From positions 1 through 6,761 of the forward strand of contig JALOPA010000107.1 of assembly GCA_025454125.1 (NCBI GenBank): a stretch of 6,761 nt of DNA, written 5' to 3'. Below, in pieces: positions 1 through 5,753 of this stretch. The position numbers were made by a program, and so were the translations under genes. Each line of letters starts with the position of its first letter. Positions within the stretch are counted from its first letter, which is position 1. The notes beneath the pieces are model-generated. The model was not told the DNA's origin, searched no databases, and saw nothing but the letters and a program-made list of their open reading frames with translations. Origin of the DNA: Thermodesulfobacteriota bacterium (GTDB lineage: Bacteria > Desulfobacterota > DSM-4660 > Desulfatiglandales > HGW-15).

Positions 1-1650
1 GCGCACATTCGCTCCATGGTAAAGGGGCATGAAATTGGTGTTCTTGCGTTCGGCCAATTCGAAAATCCCCTCCAGCAATTCGGTATTGTCGCTGTATTCG
101 AAAACCGTCGGCCCGATGACGACGGACAGGCTCCCGGCTGCATGGACCCGATCGACCGCTTTCTGAACTGCGGCTTCCCCCATGCCTCCGTGTTTGGCAA
201 GGGTTTTCAGGGCCGTCTTCTTGCCTGAAAGGGCCTGGGCCACGGCATTCAGAAGCATCCCCTCCCGGCCCGGCGCAGGCTGCAGCCGGTGATCCGTGTA
301 GCGGGCCAGGTTCGAATCCCTGGCGTCAAGGGTCAGCAGCGTCGCTCCGTGCTTGAGGGCTCGCCGGATCTGGACCCCTGCCACAGAAAAATAGAAACGG
401 GAATCAAGACCCACGGCGATGATCGCATCCGACTCCGCGATCCCTTTGATGGATATGGGGAGGGAGAAGAGTTTGGTCCACAGACCCAATCCCCCCGGAA
501 GGCTCCGGCGCGCGGTGGAGTCGATGCTGTTGCTGCCCATGCAGGAACGGACAAACTTCTGGGCCGCAAACAGGCTTTCATTGGTGAGATCCCCTGAGAC
601 GAGCATCAGGAAGTCTTCCGGCTTCAAGCCTTTGAGCCTGGCGGCCACCTCTTCCTGCGCTTCAGGCCAGGTCACCTCGCGGAAGTACTTGCCCCTCTTG
701 AGCATGGGCTTTTTCGCCCGCTCGTGATGGTGCGTGGCTTCGGGCAGGGAGAACCGGCCCCGAACGCAAAGCTGACCGTCGTTGATCTCCTCGTCATGGT
801 TTGGATAAGCTTTCGACAGCTTTCCGTCCTTGTGGTGGAGTTCGATCTGGCAGCCGATGCTGCAGAAGGGACACGTGGAGACCTCGATTCCGTCCGGCTT
901 GCCGTCCCATTTGGAGCTTTTGTCCGCCAGGGCGCCGGTGGGGCACACCGAGACACAGGCGCCGCAGAACTCGCAGCCCGCCTCCACGTGGCTCCGGCCG
1001 AAGGCCGGTCCGATCTGCACCTTGGGGCCCCGGTACTTGAAGGCCAGGATGGCGGTGCCCCGCACCTCCTGGCACATGCGCACGCAGCGGCCGCAGAGGA
1101 TGCAGACGTTGTAGTCGCGGTCAAAGAAGGGATCGTCGTGTTCGGCCTCGTACCCGCGGTAGTAGACCGGGTAGTTGATCTCCGTGAGGCCGATCTTCTC
1201 CACCACGTTCTGCAGTTCGCACTGATGGTCGTTCGGGCAGTAGCGGCACCCGGTGCTGACGCCCGTCTTGCGAATCGTGAACTGGTACTCGCTGCACTCC
1301 GCCTTTTCCCCGCAGACCAGACAGCTGCTGGGGTGCTCGCTCAGGATCAGCTGCAGAATCTCCTTGCGCATCTCCCGCAGGGTCGCTGTGTCGGTGAGCA
1401 CCTTCATGCCTTCCTGGGCCGTCGTGCTGCACGCCAGAGGGTAGCCGCGCATGCCCTCGATTTCCACGACGCACATGCGGCACCCGCCGTAGGGGCTCAG
1501 GTCCTTGTGGGAGCAGAGGGAAGGGATGTAGATGTTGTTCAGTTCCGCGGCCCGGAGTACGTTGACGTGCTCGGGAAAGGAGACCTCGCGGTGGTCGATC
1601 TCCATTTTCAGGGTCCGCGCCTCTTTCGCTCGCTTTTCTTTCTCAGTCAC
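1..1650 (-). CDS. NuoG/FdhA-like iron-sulfur subunit of a soluble NAD(H) oxidoreductase (3' end outside window)
   Basis: The first 550 residues are visible and the frame is open to the window edge. Cysteines are ordered as in NuoG and NAD-linked formate dehydrogenase alpha subunits. There is an N-terminal [2Fe-2S] domain (C46, C57, C60, C74) and a His-Cys region (H106, C110, C113, C119) followed by a second C-x2-C-x5-C (C135, C138, C144, then ELQ). Two [4Fe-4S] ferredoxin motifs follow (C183/186/189/193 and C226/229/232/236), then a molybdopterin-type Fe4S4 motif (C260, C263, C267, C295) and a molybdopterin-oxidoreductase fold from about 320. Where formate dehydrogenases carry Cys/Sec in D-H-C/U-A-R, this protein reads DSTARR (377-382), so formate chemistry is unlikely. 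The expected role is to pass electrons from the NuoEF-like subunits to an unknown acceptor in the cytoplasm. The GTG start at 1650 has GAGG upstream and lies 8 nt after the nuoF stop; ATG at codon 16 is an alternative. Domain assignment is firm, exact function is not. Confidence 0.88.
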   Translation of the reverse strand, partial: MTEKEKRAKEARTLKMEIDHREVSFPEHVNVLRAAELNNIYIPSLCSHKDLSPYGGCRMCVVEIEGMRGYPLACSTTAQEGMKVLTDTATLREMRKEILQLILSEHPSSCLVCGEKAECSEYQFTIRKTGVSTGCRYCPNDHQCELQNVVEKIGLTEINYPVYYRGYEAEHDDPFFDRDYNVCILCGRCVRMCQEVRGTAILAFKYRGPKVQIGPAFGRSHVEAGCEFCGACVSVCPTGALADKSSKWDGKPDGIEVSTCPFCSIGCQIELHHKDGKLSKAYPNHDEEINDGQLCVRGRFSLPEATHHHERAKKPMLKRGKYFREVTWPEAQEEVAARLKGLKPEDFLMLVSGDLTNESLFAAQKFVRSCMGSNSIDSTARRSLPGGLGLWTKLFSLPISIKGIAESDAIIAVGLDSRFYFSVAGVQIRRALKHGATLLTLDARDSNLARYTDHRLQPAPGREGMLLNAVAQALSGKKTALKTLAKHGGMGEAAVQKAVDRVHAAGSLSVVIGPTVFEYSDNTELLEGIFELAERKNTNFMPLYHGANVR

Positions 1651-1658
1651 GGTTGGCC

Positions 1659-3530
1659 TCAAGATTCAATGATAATGGCGTCGCCGGCAATCGCGTCAAA
1701 ACGGCAGATTTCATAACAGGATCGGCACTTGATGCATTTGCTCTCGTCCAGGTTGTGCACCTCGGACCGGGGGCCGGTGATGGCGCCCGTGGGGCAGACC
1801 TGCACGCAGCGCTGGCACCCCGTGCACTTCTCCTTGATAATGCGGTAAACCACCAGGTCACGACAGACCGCCGCAGGGCAGCGCTTGTGCATGATGTGAG
1901 CCAGGAACTCCTCACGGAAGTACTTGAGGGAGCTCAAAACCGGATTGGGGGCCGTCTGTCCCAGCCCGCAAAGGGACGCGCCTTTGACAGCCTTGGCCAG
2001 GTTCTCCAGTTTGGCTATGTCGGTGAGCTCCGCCTGGCCTTTGCAGATCTTGGTCAGGATGTTGACCAGGTGCCGCGTGCCCACGCGGCAGGGGACGCAC
2101 TTGCCGCAGGACTCGGCCTGCGTGAAACTCAGGTAGTACTTGGCGGTGTCCACGATGCACGTGTCCCGGTCAATGACGATGAGCCCTCCTGAGCCCATGA
2201 TGGAACCGGCTGCGGCCAGATTCTCGTAGTCGATGGGGGTGTCCAGGAATTCCCGGCCCAGGCATCCTCCGGAGGGGCCGCCGGTCTGCACCGCCTTGAA
2301 CTCCTTGACCAGCCCTCCGCCGATTTCAAAGATGACCTTGCGCAAGGTCGTGCCCAGGGGGACTTCGATCAGCCCCGTGCGCCTCACCTTGCCGACCAGG
2401 CTGAAGGTCTTGGTGCCTTTGGAGCTTTCCGTCCCGTACTGGGAGTACCACTCCGCCCCGTTGCGCAGGATGTTGGGCAGGGTCCCGAGGGTTTCCACGT
2501 TGTTGATGATCGTCGGCTTGCCCCAGAGTCCTGAAGCGGCCGGGAACGGAGGCCGGGTGCGCGGCATCCCCCTGCGCCCCTCGATGCTCCCGATCAGGGC
2601 CGTTTCCTCTCCGCACACAAAGGCGCCTGCGCCTTCCTTGATCTTGATGTCGAAGTTGAACCCGCTTCCGAGGATGTTCTCTCCGAGCAGCCCCAGGTCG
2701 CTGATGTCGGCAATCGCGCCTTTGAGGCGTTCGACAGCCAGGGGATACTCGGCGCGGATGTAAATGTACCCGTGGGTGGCGCCGATGGTGTAGGCGGCGA
2801 TCAGCATGCCTTCGAGCAAGGCATGAGGATCACCCTCGATGAGGGAGCGGTTCATGAAGGCCCCGGGGTCGCCTTCATCGGCGTTGCAGATCAGGTACCG
2901 CTCGGCGCTTTCGTTCTCCCTGCAGAGGAGCCACTTTCGCCACGTGGGAAAGCCGGCCCCGCCCCGGCCCCGGATTCCGGAGTTCTTGACCGTCTCCAGC
3001 ACCTCGTTCCAGGGCATGGCCAGGGCCTTTTCTATGCCTTTGTAGCCGTCCCGGGCCAGGTAGTGATCCAGATTTTCCGGGTCGATCATGCCGCAGTTCC
3101 GCAGCACGATGCGCACCTGGGGGGCCAGCATGGGGTGGTCAAAAAACCTGGGCACACCGTCGAAGGCTTCCGTCCCGAAGTGGCCGACAAGGCGAGGCTT
3201 GTACACCTGTCGCTTTTCCAGATAGGAGCCGAGCAGCTTGGGGAGATTGTCCGCGGTCACGTTGGAGTAACTGATGCGCGGCTGGCCGGGCATCTGGATG
3301 TCCACCAGCGGCTCAAGATAGCAGGGGCCGATGCAACCGACCTTCACGACATCCACCTCCTGCTTCTTGTCTTTCACATAGGCTTCCATCGCCGTGAGGA
3401 CCTCGGAAGCCCCGGCCGCCAGCCCGCAGGATCCGGCCCCCACGTAGATCAGCGGACGCCGGTTGTTCTGGAACTTAGCCCATTCCTTTTCCGCTTTCTT
3501 TCGGCGCTCATCAAGCTTTTTTGTGTTCAT
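1659..3530 (-). CDS. nuoF: NuoF/HydB-type NADH- and FMN-binding subunit with extra N- and C-terminal Fe-S domains
   Basis: This 623-residue protein is far longer than NuoF of complex I and matches HydB/HndC-type subunits. An N-terminal thioredoxin-like ferredoxin domain (about 25-105) holds only three ligand-like cysteines, C35, C66 and C70. The NuoF core has the FMN/NADH motif GRGGAGFPTW (188-197), ADEGDPGAF (218-226), an SLBB-like segment (about 375-425) and the N3 [4Fe-4S] ligands C475, C478, C481 and C521. C458 with the His-rich segment before C551 and C556 resembles the zinc site described in HydB. The C-terminus carries two [4Fe-4S] motifs (C569/572/575/579 and C599/602/605/609). The family oxidises NADH or reduces NAD+ at FMN; in bifurcating relatives this subunit is the electron-splitting site. 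The start at 3530 has GGGG 7 nt upstream and overlaps the end of nuoE by 20 nt, which suggests translational coupling. Whether this enzyme bifurcates is inference. Confidence 0.95.
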   Translation of the reverse strand: MNTKKLDERRKKAEKEWAKFQNNRRPLIYVGAGSCGLAAGASEVLTAMEAYVKDKKQEVDVVKVGCIGPCYLEPLVDIQMPGQPRISYSNVTADNLPKLLGSYLEKRQVYKPRLVGHFGTEAFDGVPRFFDHPMLAPQVRIVLRNCGMIDPENLDHYLARDGYKGIEKALAMPWNEVLETVKNSGIRGRGGAGFPTWRKWLLCRENESAERYLICNADEGDPGAFMNRSLIEGDPHALLEGMLIAAYTIGATHGYIYIRAEYPLAVERLKGAIADISDLGLLGENILGSGFNFDIKIKEGAGAFVCGEETALIGSIEGRRGMPRTRPPFPAASGLWGKPTIINNVETLGTLPNILRNGAEWYSQYGTESSKGTKTFSLVGKVRRTGLIEVPLGTTLRKVIFEIGGGLVKEFKAVQTGGPSGGCLGREFLDTPIDYENLAAAGSIMGSGGLIVIDRDTCIVDTAKYYLSFTQAESCGKCVPCRVGTRHLVNILTKICKGQAELTDIAKLENLAKAVKGASLCGLGQTAPNPVLSSLKYFREEFLAHIMHKRCPAAVCRDLVVYRIIKEKCTGCQRCVQVCPTGAITGPRSEVHNLDESKCIKCRSCYEICRFDAIAGDAIIIES

Positions 3531-3969
3531 CGAGAATCCCCTGCAGTTTCAAAACCGACATCTGGGCATAGGTCTTATCGTCCAGGGTGACCACGGGCGC
3601 GAGAGCGCAGCAGCCGAGGCAGAAGACCCTCTCGAGGTCGTACTTGCCGTCCTGCGTCGTTTCGCCGGGGTTGATTTCCAGGCGCCGCTTCAACACCTCC
3701 AGCATCTGCTCGCCGCCTTTGACGTGGCAAGCCGTTCCCAGGCAAACCCGCAGATGGTGCTGCCCTCGCGGCATGAAACGGAACTGGGCATAGAAGGTCG
3801 CCACCCCGTAGATCTCGTTCTCGGAAATCTTGAGCCAGCGCGCGATCTTCCGGATGGCTTCCTTGGGAAGGTAGTCATAGGCCGCTTGAATCCGCTGGAG
3901 CACTGGAATCAGGTCGGCACGCTCTCCTTTGAATTCCCGCTGGATCTCTGCCAGAGGCCCTGCATTCAT
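3511..3969 (-). CDS. nuoE: NuoE-like [2Fe-2S] subunit (24 kDa family)
   Basis: The 152-residue product has the full NuoE/HydC/HndA layout. A helical N-terminal half (about 10-60, with the typical YDYLPKEAI and YGVATFYAQF segments) precedes a thioredoxin-like domain whose four cysteines, C76, C81, C117 and C121 (C-x4-C and C-x3-C), are the standard [2Fe-2S] ligands. The length is normal for the family. It pairs with the NuoF-like protein to form the NADH-oxidising module and usually holds the N1a-type cluster. The ATG at 3969 is supported by a strong AGGAGG 9 nt upstream. The stop lies 20 nt inside the nuoF start. No signal peptide or membrane segment is present, so it acts in the cytoplasm. 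The identification is secure; the partner complex is defined only by the two following genes. Confidence 0.95.
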   Translation of the reverse strand: MNAGPLAEIQREFKGERADLIPVLQRIQAAYDYLPKEAIRKIARWLKISENEIYGVATFYAQFRFMPRGQHHLRVCLGTACHVKGGEQMLEVLKRRLEINPGETTQDGKYDLERVFCLGCCALAPVVTLDDKTYAQMSVLKLQGILDEHKKA

Positions 3970-3978
3970 CGCTCTTGT

Positions 3979-3984
3979 CCTCCT
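3979..3984 (-). promoter_or_regulatory. Strong Shine-Dalgarno of the nuoE-like gene
   Basis: AGGAGG on the minus strand lies 9 nt before the ATG at 3969. It fixes the start of the first gene of the three-subunit cluster and suggests that gene is translated independently of anything upstream. Confidence 0.8.
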
Positions 3985-4091
3985 CGGAACGGATAACGGC
4001 CCTCTCGTCGAGGGGCGCCCTTGTCGTCATCCGTATCTGTCCGCCGGCAACGCCTTGTGAAATGACGAGCAGAATCCTGATAATGACCCTC

Positions 4092-4273
4092 CTCGCAGGT
4101 TGCTCAAAAACGGTCACATACAAGTCGCCCCTGCGAGTCACGAGTGACAAGCAACGAGATAAGAAACAAACTTGTCACTCGTGACTCGTCACTTGTCTCT
4201 CTCCCCTGGGGATGAGGCTTGCCGGCCTTTGGCTGGGCAACGCCGTAGTTGGCGGTTATCAGCGACCTGCGAG
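4092..4273. repeat. Outer arms of a nested inverted repeat
   Basis: 4092-4104 and 4261-4273 are reverse complements with one mismatch in 13 and enclose the 18-bp hairpin. The core octamer CTCGCAGG occurs at 4092-4099 and, inverted, at 4130-4137 and 4266-4273. The layout resembles a small palindromic intergenic element of about 180 bp, but a single copy cannot prove mobility. Confidence 0.45.
4134..4188. repeat. Perfect 18-bp inverted repeat (hairpin)
   Basis: Arms 4134-4151 (CGAGTCACGAGTGACAAG) and 4171-4188 are exact reverse complements around a 19-nt loop. Each arm is itself nearly palindromic (GTCAC-GA-GTGAC). No T-tract follows on either strand, which argues against a standard intrinsic terminator. 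It could be a mobile palindromic element, a protein site or an mRNA-processing structure. Confidence 0.85.
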
Positions 4274-4380
4274 ATGATTTCTCCCCGTTGCGCGGGGAAA
4301 GGGGGGCATTGAAGCAAACACGAGAATGAGCGTTGTCCCCCTGACCTATAAAGCTCCCGTTGATCCTGCCCAGTACCAGC

Positions 4381-4710
4381 TTATCGGATACCCAGTTCGA
4401 ACAGTTTGGACGCCATGGTCCATGTATCGAGTTCTGAGACAAAAAGCGCGATGCCGGCTTTATCGGCCAGTTGAACCACATCACTGGCAGGCATTTTCCC
4501 TTTGGCGAAAACAATGGCCGCCACATCCACCAGGTTGGCGGTCGCGATCAGGCTCTTGTGGGTTTGAAGCGTGAGCAGCAGGGCATTGGGCTTGCCCATG
4601 GTGATAATGTCGGAGACCATGTCTGAAATGTAAACGCCTTCGAAGTCCTTGTCCTTGAATGGATTGATCGACTTGAGGCCCGTTTTTTTCGCGAGTTCGG
4701 ATAGCTTCAT
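4381..4710 (-). CDS. DRTGG-like domain protein, accessory to the NAD(H) oxidoreductase cluster
   Basis: The 109-residue product is a single small alpha/beta domain. The run GVYISDMVSDII (about 29-40), the LLLTLQTHKS segment (about 49-58), the IVFAKG strand and the KAGIALFVSE strand match short DRTGG-domain proteins. I do not see a literal DRTGG pentapeptide, which is common in these short members. From family knowledge, such proteins sit beside HydABC-type hydrogenase and NuoEF-like genes in anaerobes, and their biochemical role is unsettled; a regulatory or ligand-sensing role is inferred. The ATG at 4710 has a GGGG-containing Shine-Dalgarno 5 nt upstream, making it better than the in-frame TTG at 4731. 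The gene follows the Cys-rich gene after 30 nt, so the two are very likely cotranscribed. A run of seven A residues falls at codons 8-10. Confidence 0.75.
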   Translation of the reverse strand: MKLSELAKKTGLKSINPFKDKDFEGVYISDMVSDIITMGKPNALLLTLQTHKSLIATANLVDVAAIVFAKGKMPASDVVQLADKAGIALFVSELDTWTMASKLFELGIR

Positions 4711-4740
4711 ATCGTCCCCTTCCTTGCGCAAAGCGCAGAA

Positions 4741-5262
4741 TTAGTAGATCTCAGTCAGTCCCACGTCGGCCAGCACGATTCCCTTGCAACGATCCACACT
4801 GCAGCAGGTGTCACAGGGAACGACCAGAATCTTCTTGCCTGGGACCTTGATCCGTTGGTTGAAATACTCGTTGAGCGCCTGGATGCCTTCGGCGCTGACA
4901 CACTTGCCCGCGGCGTGGGTGCTGTCCGCGCACAAGGCCACGTACACCCAGGTCCCTTTGCCCTCTTTTGCGGCGATCTTGACGACGCCGCATTGAGGGT
5001 CGTCACAGGTCGACATCATCAGGCCCATCACATCACTCAAATCGACCCGTTTGCCGCATTCCACACACTTGAGGTTGAACTTCACCGCTTGCGAACTTCC
5101 CAAGTAGACCCAAAAGTGCTCGCCCTCCTGACGTTCATCCATGGGGACGATGACTTCCGGGGAGAAGGACGCCGAGCGGCCCCCACACCTTGGACATCCT
5201 TCAACGACCAGATATCCGTCGCGGATGTCGGCCATTTCCCATTTGTGGTTGCAAGTGCTCAT
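4741..5262 (-). CDS. Cysteine-rich zinc-ribbon-like protein of unknown function
   Basis: I do not recognise this 173-residue protein. It has 13 cysteines: C4, a CPRC knuckle (C23, C26), a CVEC knuckle (C66, C69), CDDPQC (C86, C91), C111, C121, and a C-terminal cluster C150, C153, C154, C159 (CDTCC then DRCKG). The two C-x2-C pairs fit a zinc ribbon; the later cysteines could bind a second metal or an Fe-S cluster. No membrane segment or signal peptide is seen. The ATG at 5262 is preferred because GGAGG lies 4 nt before it, whereas an in-frame ATG at 5304 would place that site inside the coding region and lacks its own. It is the first gene after the promoter at 5615-5644 and 30 nt before the DRTGG-like gene, which suggests a job tied to the redox complex downstream. 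The gene itself is well supported; its function is open. Confidence 0.82.
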   Translation of the reverse strand: MSTCNHKWEMADIRDGYLVVEGCPRCGGRSASFSPEVIVPMDERQEGEHFWVYLGSSQAVKFNLKCVECGKRVDLSDVMGLMMSTCDDPQCGVVKIAAKEGKGTWVYVALCADSTHAAGKCVSAEGIQALNEYFNQRIKVPGKKILVVPCDTCCSVDRCKGIVLADVGLTEIY

Positions 5263-5266
5263 TAAG

Positions 5267-5271
5267 CCTCC
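5267..5271 (-). promoter_or_regulatory. Shine-Dalgarno deciding the start of the Cys-rich gene
   Basis: GGAGG on the minus strand ends 4 nt before the ATG at 5262. It supports this start over the in-frame ATG 42 nt upstream. Confidence 0.65.
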
Positions 5272-5286
5272 GTTCCGTTTTGAGGT

Positions 5287-5304
5287 TTGTAAAAGATCAC
5301 ACAA
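5287..5304. promoter_or_regulatory. Possible Rex (NADH/NAD+-sensing repressor) operator
   Basis: TTGTAAAAGATCACACAA matches the general Rex consensus TTGTGAAATATTTCACAA at 14 of 18 positions, including both outer ends (TTGT and CACAA). It lies 24 nt upstream of the Cys-rich gene start. A Rex site fits genes for an NAD(H)-linked redox complex. Against it: the match is imperfect in the inner half-sites, and the best promoter I see is about 300 nt upstream. Confidence 0.35.
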
Positions 5305-5396
5305 AACCCTCAGCCCAACGCAGTTTCAGGAATCCCACAAATGAAACACCTTCAGCAACAGGTTTTGATCATTCCAAGGCTATGAGACACGTTGTG

Positions 5397-5417
5397 GCGC
5401 TGTTTCGTCCACAGCGC
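5397..5417. repeat. 7-bp perfect dyad in the leader region
   Basis: GCGCTGT (5397-5403) and ACAGCGC (5411-5417) pair around a 7-nt loop. In the predicted leader transcript this would be a stable stem-loop. I cannot match it to a known riboswitch. Confidence 0.45.
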
Positions 5418-5425
5418 ATCGCCGA

Positions 5426-5467
5426 TCAGCAGGATGTGAGAATCAGTTTGTTTTCCGAGGTGTTCAT
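5426..5467 (-). CDS. Possible 13-residue leader peptide
   Basis: A short frame (MNTSENKLILTSC) starts with ATG at 5467 and ends with TGA at 5426. It is preceded by GAGGTG. That Shine-Dalgarno-like sequence (5472-5477) can pair with CACCTC (5457-5462 on the minus strand), which leaves the ATG in the loop of a hairpin. The arrangement is suggestive of a translated leader, but a frame this short can arise by chance and no run of a single regulatory codon is present. Confidence 0.15.
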   Translation of the reverse strand: MNTSENKLILTSC

Positions 5468-5614
5468 GTTTCACCTCTGAGAAGACGGTTGAAGAACCAG
5501 AGATGCAAGAAAGCGATGCTCTTTCTTACCCGTTGAAAAGAAACCCGAAAAAGGTTTTTAAGAGAAGTGACCTGTTCTCCACAGGATTGGTTTCATCGCA
5601 TCGAACTGATGATC

Positions 5615-5644
5615 TTTGTAGCACCTGCACTCGGAATCTGTCAA
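5615..5644 (-). promoter_or_regulatory. Sigma70-type promoter for the downstream redox genes
   Basis: On the minus strand a perfect -35 box TTGACA (5639-5644) is followed after 18 nt by TACAAA (5615-5620), four of six matches to TATAAT. Transcription would begin near 5608, giving a leader of about 345 nt before the Cys-rich gene. It lies just after the hairpin that separates it from purH, the expected place for a new transcription unit. Confidence 0.45.
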
Positions 5645-5673
5645 GAGGGAAACGGAAGGAAGGGGTTGCGAGG

Positions 5674-5722
5674 AAACCCGATCCCTTGCACTGCCAGGGC
5701 AAGGCAAGGGATCGGGTTTTTT
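5674..5722. terminator. Terminator-like 16-bp hairpin after purH, probably bidirectional
   Basis: Arms 5674-5689 (AAACCCGATCCCTTGC) and 5704-5719 are perfectly complementary around a 14-nt loop. The hairpin begins 34 nt after the purH stop. Oddly, the good T-tract (six T, 5717-5722) follows the stem on the plus strand; on the minus strand only three T follow. It can end purH transcripts weakly and plus-strand transcripts strongly. Confidence 0.75.
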
Positions 5723-5753
5723 CTGTGGAGCTTGTGTGTCGGAGCGGAAGAGC

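Larger units (their letters stand above)
3970..4380. other. 411-base intergenic gap before the nuoE-like gene
   Basis: I see no convincing gene here: open frames on both strands have poor codon use and no family resemblance. The stretch holds a nested inverted repeat (4092-4273), a short hairpin (4282-4298: TCCCCG, 5-nt loop, CGGGGA) and, on the minus strand, a weak promoter-like pair. That pair is TTGAGC (4101-4106) and CATTAT (4079-4084), 16 nt apart. No T-tract follows either hairpin on the minus strand, so I find no intrinsic terminator after the DRTGG-like gene. Read-through from the upstream pair of genes into nuoEFG is therefore possible. Confidence 0.5.
5263..5753. other. 491-base regulatory intergenic region
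   Basis: No convincing protein gene is present. In minus-strand order it contains the purH hairpin terminator, a TTGACA/TACAAA promoter, a predicted leader of about 345 nt with small dyads (5571-5585, 5457-5477, 5397-5417), a possible 13-residue leader ORF, a Rex-like site and the ribosome-binding site of the Cys-rich gene. Its base composition is visibly more AT-rich than the flanking genes. Confidence 0.6.

Noticed and set aside
724..1716. 330-residue plus-strand open frame
   Set aside because: It is antisense to the iron-sulfur subunit, whose cysteine motifs are unmistakable. The frame shows the Ala/Val/Leu/Asp-rich composition typical of the complement of a GC-rich gene.
2772..3590. 272-residue plus-strand open frame
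   Set aside because: It is antisense to nuoF and the end of nuoE, which carry all expected family motifs. No recognisable domain is seen.
3875..4150. 91-residue minus-strand open frame upstream of nuoE
   Set aside because: It starts with TTG inside the inverted repeat and overlaps the firmly placed nuoE start in another frame. No domain is recognisable.
4282..4298. Short GC hairpin as terminator of the DRTGG-like gene
   Set aside because: The stem is only 6 bp and no T-tract follows on the minus strand.
4104..4526. 140-residue minus-strand open frame spanning the end of the DRTGG-like gene and the repeat
   Set aside because: It overlaps the DRTGG-like gene in another frame, reads through the palindromic repeat and has no ribosome-binding site or domain.
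5426..5428. TGA of the tiny leader ORF as a selenocysteine codon
   Set aside because: Read-through gives a short Cys-rich peptide with no known selenoprotein context, and I cannot identify a SECIS-type stem at the right distance.
5352..5474. 40-residue minus-strand frame starting GTG in the leader region
   Set aside because: The start signal is poor and shares bases with the dyad. The product has no recognisable family, so chance is the simpler explanation.
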